A stretch of DNA of 6,617 nt from an uncultured Bacteroidota bacterium (GCA_902766265.1 CACXCY010000169.1:1-6617), one strand, 5' to 3'; positions 1-6,053 are shown, counted from the stretch's first letter. Program-made: numbers and translations. The notes: generated by a model from the sequence alone, not told the origin.

Positions 1-381
1 GGAGCCGGAGCCATAGGACGGCTGCCCAAACCCATGAAGACCATCGACTTCCTGCAGCATGTAAAGCAGGTGACGGGCATTCCGTGCATACGCACCTCAG
101 AGCTGTGCCGCGCAACCGTGGAACGGGTGGCGCTGTGTGGCGGCAGCGGCAATTTCCTGATAGGCGACGCCAAAGCGCAGGGGGCCGACATCTACCTGAC
201 GGGCGACCTGAAATACCACGATTTCCAACAGGCCGAAGGCGACATCGTGCTGGCCGAAATCGGGCACTACGAGAGCGAACAATTCGCAAAAGATTTAATT
301 TATCGCGCCATATCTGAAAAATTTACTACCTTTGCATGTCAGATTTCGGCCGAATGCCGAGGTTTTGTACGTTACATATAA
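1..381 (+). CDS. Nif3-like dinuclear metal-centre protein, C-terminal part (5' end outside window)
   Basis: The reading frame is open from base 1, so the gene starts upstream and the ATG at 34 is internal. The first residues (GAGAIGRLP) match the Gly-rich GxGRxG segment before the second half of Nif3/YbgI proteins. Counting the Met at 34 as 1, CGGSGN lies at 35-40, TGDLKYH at 56-62 and IGHYESE at 76-82. In the family, His62 and the His78/Glu80 pair belong to the two-metal site. Members form hexameric rings; they are often labelled GTP cyclohydrolase 1 type 2, but the cellular substrate is not well established. The C-terminus ends in VRYI, where relatives usually carry a TNP-like motif before the final Tyr; here that triplet is CRG. 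A promoter-like box lies inside the last codons. The gene is immediately upstream of a COG1579 zinc-ribbon gene, a pairing common in bacteria. The family call is firm; the function is not. Confidence 0.93.
   Translation, partial: GAGAIGRLPKPMKTIDFLQHVKQVTGIPCIRTSELCRATVERVALCGGSGNFLIGDAKAQGADIYLTGDLKYHDFQQAEGDIVLAEIGHYESEQFAKDLIYRAISEKFTTFACQISAECRGFVRYI
327..334 (+). promoter_or_regulatory. Bacteroidetes-type -7 promoter box inside the 3' end of the Nif3-like gene
   Basis: TACCTTTG matches the Bacteroidetes primary sigma factor -7 consensus TAnnTTTG exactly and is followed by CA. It lies about 70 bp before the zinc-ribbon gene start at 407, giving an inferred leader of roughly 65 nt that is very A/T-rich between 375 and 406. 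I see no clear -33 TTTG at the usual spacing, so the assignment rests on the -7 box, position and base composition. It would let the zinc-ribbon gene and the genes behind it be transcribed independently of the Nif3-like gene. Confidence 0.55.
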
Positions 382-406
382 TTGATATATATAAAATTAT
401 TATAAT

Positions 407-1237
407 ATGGCAAAAAAGACTACTACAACAAAAAAAGCTGCCGCACAGCCGCAGGCCGAACAAGTTACCCCCGTAATGCGCGATGTGGATCTCACCGTGG
501 AGAAACGTCTCGTGGCCCTCTACACGCTGCAGAGCGTCGACTCGGAGATTGACAAAATCCAACAGATACGTGGCGAACTGCCCCAGGCGGTGCAAGACCT
601 CGAAGACGAGGTGGCAGGATTGGAGACACGCGTGGAAAACTTCAAAAACGAGAAAGACGAATGCAACGCCTCTATAGCCAAACAAGACAACGATATCGCC
701 GAGCATACCGAGCAGATTAAGAAATACGAGAAGCAGCAGGACAACGTGCGCAACAACCGCGAATACGAAGCCATCAACAAAGAGATTGAGTACAAGAACC
801 TGGAGATACAACTCTGCGAGCGCCACAAACGCGACGCCAAAGAGCGCATCAAAGAATTGGAACGCCACATCGAGGCAGCGTTGAAACTGACGGAACGCCG
901 CAAAGAAGAGCTGCAGATGAAGCAAGACGAACTGGGCGACATCATCGCAGAGACAGAGAAGGACGAAATCCGTCTTCGCGCCAAATCGAAAGAACAAGAG
1001 CAATTCATCGAGGAGCGCTACCTGACAGCTTACAAACGCATACGCAACAATATGCGCAACGGATTGGCCGTGGTGACCATCGACCGTGACGCCTGCGGCG
1101 GATGCTTCAGCAAGATTCCCCACCAACGTCAGATGGAAATCAAAATGCACAAGAAAGTCATCGTGTGCGAACATTGCGGACGCATCCTCGTGGACGGCGA
1201 CATCGCCGGCAAAGCAGCCGATTTGCTGAAGAAATAG
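407..1237 (+). CDS. Coiled-coil C4 zinc-ribbon protein (COG1579/DUF164 type)
   Basis: A 276-residue cytoplasmic protein. Residues 1-25 are a Lys/Thr/Ala-rich, probably disordered start. Residues about 35-215 are strongly charged and heptad-like, predicting a long antiparallel helical coiled coil; it includes NNREYEAINKEIE (116-128), a conserved family motif. The C-terminus carries two Cys pairs, CGGC (230-233) and CEHC (254-257), forming a C4 zinc ribbon. This order is typical of COG1579 proteins, proposed to bind nucleic acids or act as adaptors, with no settled function. The ATG at 407 is preceded by an A/T-rich leader without Shine-Dalgarno, normal for Bacteroidetes. It follows the Nif3-like gene by 25 bp, a frequent pairing, but probably also has its own promoter at 327-334. 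The hutH gene begins 22 bp after its stop. The family call is secure. Confidence 0.93.
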   Translation: MAKKTTTTKKAAAQPQAEQVTPVMRDVDLTVEKRLVALYTLQSVDSEIDKIQQIRGELPQAVQDLEDEVAGLETRVENFKNEKDECNASIAKQDNDIAEHTEQIKKYEKQQDNVRNNREYEAINKEIEYKNLEIQLCERHKRDAKERIKELERHIEAALKLTERRKEELQMKQDELGDIIAETEKDEIRLRAKSKEQEQFIEERYLTAYKRIRNNMRNGLAVVTIDRDACGGCFSKIPHQRQMEIKMHKKVIVCEHCGRILVDGDIAGKAADLLKK

Positions 1238-1259
1238 TCTGATTTTTCAACAACACAAC

Positions 1260-2756
1260 ATGGTTCATTACATTTCCTCCGAACGACTTACGCTGGAACG
1301 CGTAAAAGAAATCATCGACAAGAAAATGACGCTCGCCTTGAGCGAGACCGCCATTGTCCGCATACAGAAATGCCGCGCCTACCTCGACAAGAAGATGGAG
1401 ACACAGAAAGAGCCCATCTATGGCGTCACCACGGGCTTCGGCTCTCTGTGCAACATATCCATCAGCAAAGAAGAACTCAGCCAGTTGCAGAAAAACCTGG
1501 TGATGAGCCACGCTTGCGGAGTGGGCGACGAAGTGCCCCAAGAGGTCGTGCGACTGATGCTGCTCCTCAAAGTGCAGAACTTCTGCTTCGGATACAGCGG
1601 GGTGCAACTGCAGACGGCACAACGTCTGGTGGATTGCTTCAACAACGATGTGCACCCCGTGGTCTACCAGCAAGGCAGTTTGGGTGCCAGCGGCGACCTC
1701 TGTCCCTTGGCCAACCTGATGCTGCCTGCCATCCTCGGCATGGGCGACGTCTACTACAAGGGCCGTCGCTGCGATGTCAAAGAGGTGTATGCCGAACTGG
1801 GATGGTCGCCCATCACCCTGCAAAGCAAAGAGGGGCTGGCGCTGCTCAACGGCACACAATTCATGAGTGCCTACGGCGTGTGGAGCATCCTCAAAGCCCA
1901 ACGTCTCAGCCAACAGGCCGACATGCTGCTCAGTTTGAGCATCGATGCCTTCGATGGACGTATAGAACCTTTCTACGAAGCGCTCCACATGGTGCGTCCC
2001 CACAAAGGACAGCTGCAGACAGCCGCCAATGTGCGCAAGTACCTCGACGGCAGCCAAATCATCAAGCAACACAAAGAGCATGTGCAAGACCCCTACAGCT
2101 TCCGCTGCGCGCCACAGGTGCATGGTGCCGCCAAGGATACCATCGCTTACGTTGCTTCTGTGATTGAGACCGAGATCAACTCCACCACCGACAACCCCAT
2201 TGTTCTCCCCGACGAAGACATGGTGATCTCCGGAGGCCATTTCCACGGCGAGCCCATGGCTATGGTACTCGACTTTCTCTCCATCGCTGTCGCTGAATTG
2301 GGTAGCATCTCGGAACGCCGCACCTACCAGCTCATCGATGCCAAACGTGGCCTGCCCAGTTTCCTTGTGGCCAAACCAGGACTGAACAGCGGCTTCATGA
2401 TTCCGCAATATACCGCCGCCAGCATCGTGAGCCAGACAAAACAGCTCTGCTCCCCCTGTAGTGTGGACAGCATCCCGTCGAGCCAAAACCAGGAAGACCT
2501 CGTGTCAATGGGCGGCAACGCTGCCACCAAGACCTACAAGGTGATGCAGAACGTGGAGCGCGTACTCGCCATAGAACTCTTCAATGCAGCACAGGCACTT
2601 GACTTCCGTAAACAGAATACAGGACTGAAGTCTTCGCCTTTCATCGAAGACCTCGTGGCCAAATACCGCAAGGAGGTCAACTTCATTGACGTGGACGAGA
2701 TAATGTACAAGCACATCCACGCCAGCGTGAAGTTCCTGCAAGACATGGCTATGTAG
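1260..2756 (+). CDS. hutH: Histidine ammonia-lyase
   Basis: This 498-residue protein, close to the usual 500-510 for the family, would remove ammonia from L-histidine to give trans-urocanate, the first step of histidine degradation. The MIO cofactor triad Ala143-Ser144-Gly145 sits in GSLGASGDLCPLANL. Other expected active-site residues are Tyr54 (IYGVTTGFG), Ser83-His84 (MSHACGVG), Asn197 (LLNGTQ), Gln276, Tyr279 and Arg282 (QDPYSFR), Phe328 (GGHFHGE) and Glu412 (NQEDLVSMG). Ser-His and especially Glu412 favour histidine; tyrosine and phenylalanine lyases generally have Gln at the Glu412 position. Leu414 replaces the His common in classical HutH (QEDHVSM). The ATG at 1260 gives a full-length N-terminus and lies 22 bp after the zinc-ribbon gene, suggesting co-transcription. 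No hutU, hutI, hutG or ftcD is visible nearby. Aromatic amino acid lyase activity is a less likely alternative. Confidence 0.92.
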   Translation: MVHYISSERLTLERVKEIIDKKMTLALSETAIVRIQKCRAYLDKKMETQKEPIYGVTTGFGSLCNISISKEELSQLQKNLVMSHACGVGDEVPQEVVRLMLLLKVQNFCFGYSGVQLQTAQRLVDCFNNDVHPVVYQQGSLGASGDLCPLANLMLPAILGMGDVYYKGRRCDVKEVYAELGWSPITLQSKEGLALLNGTQFMSAYGVWSILKAQRLSQQADMLLSLSIDAFDGRIEPFYEALHMVRPHKGQLQTAANVRKYLDGSQIIKQHKEHVQDPYSFRCAPQVHGAAKDTIAYVASVIETEINSTTDNPIVLPDEDMVISGGHFHGEPMAMVLDFLSIAVAELGSISERRTYQLIDAKRGLPSFLVAKPGLNSGFMIPQYTAASIVSQTKQLCSPCSVDSIPSSQNQEDLVSMGGNAATKTYKVMQNVERVLAIELFNAAQALDFRKQNTGLKSSPFIEDLVAKYRKEVNFIDVDEIMYKHIHASVKFLQDMAM

Positions 2757-2764
2757 CCCCCCCC
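2757..2764 (+). repeat. Poly-C tract (8 C) between hutH and the thioredoxin-like gene
   Basis: Eight consecutive C bases follow the hutH stop codon directly and end five bases before the ATG at 2770. The tract occupies the place where a ribosome-binding region would lie. A second C8 tract occurs at 3304-3311, so the thioredoxin-like gene is flanked by two. Length variation would alter the leader but no reading frame. Confidence 0.9.
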
Positions 2765-2769
2765 ACCCT

Positions 2770-3270
2770 ATGAAACGAATACTCATCATCGCATTGACAC
2801 TTTTACTGGTTACCGTATCCTATGCCCAGCAAAAGGACGGTACGGAACAGCCACTACCCAAAGTGTACGACGAGAGTATCGACGCTATGTCGCAAATCGA
2901 CGAAGCCATCGCTCGGGCACGCAAGGAACACAAATACGTGCTCTGCCAAGTGGGCGGCAACTGGTGTCCCTGGTGTCTGCGTTTTGCCGATTTTGCAACA
3001 AAAGACTCGGTGGTGAGCCAAATTATCGCCAACAACTTCATCTACATCCACGTCAACACCTCCAGAAACAACAGAAACATCGAAGCCATGCAACGTTTGG
3101 AAAATCCCGGACGTTTCGGATACCCCGTTTTTGTCATTCTCGACGCTGACGGTCGCCGGCTGCATACCCAGAACTCCTCCTATCTGGAAGAGGGCAAGGG
3201 CTACAACCAAAGGAAAGTGGCTGGTTTCCTGAACAACTGGACCGAGGAAGCCATACGGAACATAAAGTAA
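2770..3270 (+). CDS. Exported thioredoxin-fold protein with CPWC active site
   Basis: A 166-residue protein. Residues 1-19 form a Sec signal peptide: MKR start, hydrophobic stretch, then SYA-Q as a likely signal peptidase I site, so the protein should act in the periplasm. After a 20-residue linker comes a thioredoxin-like fold of the Thioredoxin_7 kind: strand YVLCQVGGNW, then WCPWC with redox Cys66 and Cys69, and the expected cis-Pro at 119 in GYPVFVIL. An extra Cys at 59 precedes the active site. It is probably a disulfide reductase or isomerase; its substrate is unknown. It has no membrane anchor or DsbD-like domain. The ATG at 2770 gives a good signal peptide. It starts 13 bp after hutH across a C8 tract and is probably in the same transcript. 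The next gene encodes an exported protein whose N-terminal region has two Cys, a possible but unproven client. Confidence 0.88.
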   Translation: MKRILIIALTLLLVTVSYAQQKDGTEQPLPKVYDESIDAMSQIDEAIARARKEHKYVLCQVGGNWCPWCLRFADFATKDSVVSQIIANNFIYIHVNTSRNNRNIEAMQRLENPGRFGYPVFVILDADGRRLHTQNSSYLEEGKGYNQRKVAGFLNNWTEEAIRNIK

Positions 3271-3303
3271 CCGACACAAAAGTTGCAGGCATCACAAACC
3301 CAG

Positions 3304-3311
3304 CCCCCCCC
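3304..3311 (+). repeat. Poly-C tract (8 C) just upstream of a possible -7 box
   Basis: Eight consecutive C bases end four bases before the possible -7 box that begins at 3316. Homopolymers in promoter spacers can vary by strand slippage and change expression. Here that is only a possibility, because no clear -33 element can be placed at the right spacing. Confidence 0.85.
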
Positions 3312-3315
3312 GTCC

Positions 3316-3331
3316 CACCTTTGCAGCAAAG
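3316..3331 (+). promoter_or_regulatory. Possible -7 promoter box overlapping a palindrome, upstream of the His/Ser-rich gene
   Basis: CACCTTTG (3316-3323) differs from the Bacteroidetes TAnnTTTG -7 box at one position, and CTTTGC-A-GCAAAG (3319-3331) is a perfect 6 bp inverted repeat around one base that overlaps it. The position, about 75 bp before the ATG at 3400, suits a promoter, and the palindrome could be an operator. The nearest upstream TTG (3283-3285) is too far away for a normal -33 element, so this is a weak call. Confidence 0.35.
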
Positions 3332-3399
3332 AGCCCGGGGAACTGCAAGAAAACGAATTGATAACATACTAAACAGTAGAAATAACAAAATCCAACCCC

Positions 3400-4629
3400 A
3401 TGAAAAAGTTAGTTTTTGCAATCGCACTTATGGCTCTCGCCCTCACGAGCAGCGCCGCATCCATCCGCTACTTCACCTATGGACAGGTGACACGTGCGGT
3501 GAACTACCTGAACGCACAGCAGGAAATCATGATTTACTGCGGATATGAAAACGAAATCGAAACCTACGCCCTGGTCAACGAGGTGTGGGCCGAGAAGGTC
3601 AATTCGCAATATTACGAGCTGTGGATATACGCATACGATGCCTATACCGGAGAGGAAATCTACATGCCCCTCGACCTAAACTGCGTGTGGCTCTTCAACA
3701 AACATACCGGCCACATGTACAGCGCAACGACATATCTGCGTTTCCGCAGCTACGCTCCGGTACCCACTTTTGTATGGACAATACCGCCGTATAACCCCTA
3801 CGTGCGTCCACACCACCATCATCACTACGTGCGCACCTACCACTACGATGTGCACCTCCACGGCTGGCATCACCCCCACCCGGGCCACCACGGATACCAC
3901 CCCTACTACACCCGTGACCCCTGGACACCTGTGTATTTCAGCAATGTACCCCACACCCCCGGTTTCAACAAACCCAATACTTCGCTCAACAAACCCAACA
4001 ATGTCGGCAATGACAACCAACAGACCAACACTATGACCTATGTGCGCACCCAAGGGTCAAGCAACAACTCACGCGTCAACTCGGCCAGCAACAGCCGCAA
4101 CAGCAACGTGAGCGACAATGGTGGTGCCAATCGCAACAGCAGCACACAGGCGAGCAACAACAATACCGGCAGCAGAAGTTCCAACGTCTCGGGTAGCCGT
4201 AATTCGGGCAGCAACAACAATGGCGACAACCGCAGTTCCAACGTCTCGGGTAGCCGTAATTCGGGCAGCAACAACAGCGGCAGCAGCCGTGGTTCCAATG
4301 TGTCGGGCAGTAGCCGCGGAAGTTCCTCAACAGGTAGCGACACTCGCGCCAAGAGTGCTACAACCAGTACCAACAGCCGCACCAGTGGCACATCAACCAG
4401 CAGCGCGACATCCAGCCGTAGTGGTTCAGGTAACGCCAGCACGTCGCGGAGTTCTTCGACAAGCAGCTCCAGCCGCAGCAGCGCCAGCACCTCAACAAGT
4501 ACTTCCAGCCGTAGTGCCAGTACATCGTCGAACACCTCTAGCCGCAGCAGCGCTAGCACATCGACCAGCCGCAGTTCCTCGAGCAGCAGCACCTCCCGCA
4601 GCTCAAGCACTTCGCGCTCCGGCAGATAA
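3400..4629 (+). CDS. Exported protein with His-rich segment and long Ser/Arg/Thr-rich tail, function unknown
   Basis: I do not recognise a known family. The 409 residues fall into four parts. Residues 1-20 are a clear Sec signal peptide (MKK, hydrophobic core, SSAAS). Residues 21-130 have ordinary composition rich in Tyr and look folded, with two Cys (47 and 95) that could pair after export. Residues 138-167 contain 14 His (including five in a row at 138-142) among Tyr, Pro and Gly, which suggests metal binding. From about 190 the chain becomes Asn/Ser/Gly-rich with 19-residue repeats at 259-315, then almost pure Ser/Thr/Arg/Ala; 57 of the last 109 residues are Ser. No aromatic residue occurs after Tyr214. 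The tail should be disordered and basic. I see no lipobox, C-terminal sorting domain or transmembrane segment, and no Bacteroidetes O-glycosylation motif (D-S/T-hydrophobic). Signal peptide and consistent frame support a real gene; a terminator hairpin follows the stop. Envelope or surface location is inferred. Confidence 0.85.
   Translation: MKKLVFAIALMALALTSSAASIRYFTYGQVTRAVNYLNAQQEIMIYCGYENEIETYALVNEVWAEKVNSQYYELWIYAYDAYTGEEIYMPLDLNCVWLFNKHTGHMYSATTYLRFRSYAPVPTFVWTIPPYNPYVRPHHHHHYVRTYHYDVHLHGWHHPHPGHHGYHPYYTRDPWTPVYFSNVPHTPGFNKPNTSLNKPNNVGNDNQQTNTMTYVRTQGSSNNSRVNSASNSRNSNVSDNGGANRNSSTQASNNNTGSRSSNVSGSRNSGSNNNGDNRSSNVSGSRNSGSNNSGSSRGSNVSGSSRGSSSTGSDTRAKSATTSTNSRTSGTSTSSATSSRSGSGNASTSRSSSTSSSSRSSASTSTSTSSRSASTSSNTSSRSSASTSTSRSSSSSSTSRSSSTSRSGR
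4174..4344 (+). repeat. Three tandem 57 bp repeats inside the Ser-rich tail
   Basis: Unit 1 is 4174-4230, unit 2 is 4231-4287 and a diverged unit 3 is 4288-4344. Units 1 and 2 share 43 identical consecutive bases (4177-4219 and 4234-4276). The 57 bp length is a multiple of three, so gain or loss of units keeps the frame. Each encodes 19 residues with the core (R)SNVSGS, followed in units 1 and 2 by RNSGSNN. The near-identity of units 1 and 2 points to a recent duplication. Confidence 0.92.
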
Positions 4630-4647
4630 TTTCAACCGATTACATAC

Positions 4648-4680
4648 AAAGGTGCGGTACCGTCCGCACCTTTATTTTTA
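4648..4680 (+). terminator. Rho-independent terminator after the His/Ser-rich gene
   Basis: AAAGGTGCGG (4648-4657) pairs perfectly with CCGCACCTTT (4664-4673) around a six-base loop TACCGT, and the stem is followed by ATTTTTA. It begins 18 bp after the stop at 4629. Because the next gene starts only 18 bp after the T-run, the structure could also act as an attenuator for read-through into the phosphorylase gene. It is T-tailed on the + strand only. Confidence 0.85.
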
Positions 4681-4697
4681 TAATATATTCTATCATA

Positions 4698-5558
4698 ATG
4701 GAAGCATCCGAACTGCCTTTGTCACCTGACGGCCAATTGTACCATGTTCATATTACTGGCCAGGAATTGGCTGACGACGTTATCCTTGTGGGCGATCCCG
4801 GAAGGGTGGATATGTTCAAAGAGTATTTTGACACAGTGGAATACGAATCATACAATCGGGAAATCCACTGCCTTACGGGTTATTACAAAGGGCATAGATT
4901 TACAGCTTTGTCCACGGGTATGGGAACCGACAACATCGACATTGTGATGACTGAACTTGATGCTGCTGCCAACATTGATTTGTCCACTCGCCTACCCAAA
5001 GAAAACCATCGCACGCTGAACATTGTACGCATCGGCACCAGCGGAAGTCTGCAAGCCGACATCGACTGCGGACAACTGGTGGCTTCGGAGTATGCTATCG
5101 GGCTTGATGGACTGATGAACTATTACGACCACAAACCCGAACAATTTGAAGAGAAGTTAGCGACCCAGTTCTGTCGTCACATGCAATTGGACGATTGCTT
5201 TGCGCATCCCTATGCCACCCACTGCAGCCCAATGCTACTACAGCGTGTGGGATATGATATGCATCATGGAATCACCGCTACCGCTCCCGGATTCTATGGT
5301 CCGCAGGGGCGCCGCATCCGTCTCATTCCTTCAATCGCCAATCTTAACGAGCGATTGGCGTCATTCTCTTATAAAGACTGCAAACTTACCAATTTTGAGA
5401 TGGAGACATCGGCCATCTTCGGTTTTAGCACGTTGTTGGGGCATCATGCACTCACCGTATGCCTTATTATCGCCAACCGACCTCAAGGTACGTTCCTCAA
5501 CAATTACCACAACGAGATGCACCATACCATCGAAACCGTCCTTGAACGATTATTATAA
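4698..5558 (+). CDS. Nucleoside phosphorylase, probably uridine phosphorylase
   Basis: A 286-residue cytoplasmic enzyme of the PNP/UDP phosphorylase superfamily (NP-I), splitting a nucleoside with phosphate into free base and ribose-1-phosphate. Phosphate-site motifs are GDPGR (32-36) and RIGTSG (111-116); STGMG (72-76) is another conserved loop; NFEMETS (232-238) is the ribose-binding signature, with Glu234 and Glu236 matching the E-M-E of E. coli Udp. FYGPQGR (199-205) resembles the FYPGQER loop of E. coli Udp whose Gln and Arg contact uracil, so uridine is the favoured substrate. It is longer than the roughly 250 residues of E. coli Udp, with additional sequence around 92-106 and 140-170. 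The ATG at 4698 has an A/T-rich leader and no Shine-Dalgarno; no convincing -7 box was found. A small exported-protein gene follows 21 bp downstream. Superfamily is certain; uridine specificity is likely, not proven. Confidence 0.9.
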   Translation: MEASELPLSPDGQLYHVHITGQELADDVILVGDPGRVDMFKEYFDTVEYESYNREIHCLTGYYKGHRFTALSTGMGTDNIDIVMTELDAAANIDLSTRLPKENHRTLNIVRIGTSGSLQADIDCGQLVASEYAIGLDGLMNYYDHKPEQFEEKLATQFCRHMQLDDCFAHPYATHCSPMLLQRVGYDMHHGITATAPGFYGPQGRRIRLIPSIANLNERLASFSYKDCKLTNFEMETSAIFGFSTLLGHHALTVCLIIANRPQGTFLNNYHNEMHHTIETVLERLL

Positions 5559-5579
5559 GCCAACTAAATCCCAACCGTC

Positions 5580-6053
5580 ATGAAAAGAATCTTGATATTT
5601 GTCTTATGCCTTATAGCAGGTTTATCCACCCAAGCACAAGCCAGCTACATCGTGGAACAATTGGGACGCAACGCACACCAGATTGTGCAGTCGCTGGGCG
5701 CTTTTGTAGGCAACGAAAGAGCCGAAAGCCAGTCGTTCGACATCACATTCATGCCGTCAGGCAACAATGTGGAAGGCCGCATGATTATCAACACAGCCGA
5801 CTACCGATGCACATTCCGCATGACAATCCCTGACCGTGGCAACGATGAGAGTGAATGCTACAAGATTGAACTCATCATACGCGACCCTGACTTTCTTCGT
5901 GAGTACAACCAGCTGTTCCAAGTATACAAAAGTGAAGGCAACGACAAACTACGCATGATGCATTTTGGAGACAAACTGCTGCGTATTGAGGAAGATATGA
6001 CGCGTGCCAACGCCCGTTACCGCACTTTCATCATCACCGAAGAGAAGAAGTAG
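5580..6053 (+). CDS. Small exported protein of unknown function
   Basis: A 157-residue protein I cannot assign to a family. Residues 1-20 are a Sec signal peptide (MKR, hydrophobic core, STQAQA), so it should be periplasmic or outer-membrane associated; there is no lipobox Cys. The mature part mixes predicted helix (about 22-50), alternating strands (SFDITFMP, GRMIINT, YRCTFRMTIP, YKIELIIRD) and a charged C-terminal stretch ending in EEKK. Two Cys (77 and 93) lie in adjacent strand segments and could form a disulfide. There are no catalytic motifs, repeats or transmembrane segments. It starts 21 bp after the phosphorylase gene and is probably co-transcribed with it, though nothing suggests a shared function. 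The good signal peptide, gene spacing and normal codon pattern support a real gene. The downstream gene is convergent. Confidence 0.82.
   Translation: MKRILIFVLCLIAGLSTQAQASYIVEQLGRNAHQIVQSLGAFVGNERAESQSFDITFMPSGNNVEGRMIINTADYRCTFRMTIPDRGNDESECYKIELIIRDPDFLREYNQLFQVYKSEGNDKLRMMHFGDKLLRIEEDMTRANARYRTFIITEEKK

Larger units (their letters stand above)
3271..3399. other. 129 bp intergenic region upstream of the His/Ser-rich protein gene
   Basis: This is the longest gap in the window. From left to right it holds a TTGCAG at 3283, a C8 tract (3304-3311), a near-consensus -7 box inside a short palindrome (3316-3331), a CCCGGG at 3334, a CTGCAA at 3343 that mirrors the first hexamer, and then an A-rich leader with no Shine-Dalgarno running into the ATG at 3400. 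I see no clear terminator for the preceding gene and no small open reading frame worth calling. Confidence 0.6.

Noticed and set aside
326..1174. Minus-strand open reading frame of 282 codons
   Set aside because: It is antisense to the coiled-coil zinc-ribbon gene. The Phe/Leu/Val-rich composition is what the reverse complement of Lys/Glu-rich coding sequence produces.
1158..2486. Long open reading frame (442 codons) on the minus strand
   Set aside because: It lies entirely antisense to hutH and the end of the zinc-ribbon gene, whose sense frames have full family motifs. Its predicted protein is rich in His, Val and Leu with no recognisable domain.
3283..3348. Inverted hexamers TTGCAG (3283) and CTGCAA (3343), with another TTGCAG at 3321
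   Set aside because: Hexamers this short are expected by chance at such spacing and give no convincing operator; noted only as part of the intergenic description.
4174..4344. Tandem repeats considered as a CRISPR array
   Set aside because: The units are directly adjacent without unique spacers, are in frame, and encode continuous protein sequence of the tail.
4038..4610. Minus-strand open reading frame of 190 codons, Leu/Glu/Arg-rich
   Set aside because: It mirrors the Ser/Arg repeat tail of the sense gene; the low complexity gives long open frames on both strands.
4673..4680. TATTTTTA as a -7 box for the phosphorylase gene
   Set aside because: It differs from TAnnTTTG at the final G and is simply the T-run of the terminator; no -33 element accompanies it.
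4118..4729. Plus-strand frame of 203 codons in the second frame over the Ser-rich tail
   Set aside because: It is an Ala/Pro/Val-rich shadow that runs through the terminator hairpin and into the phosphorylase gene.
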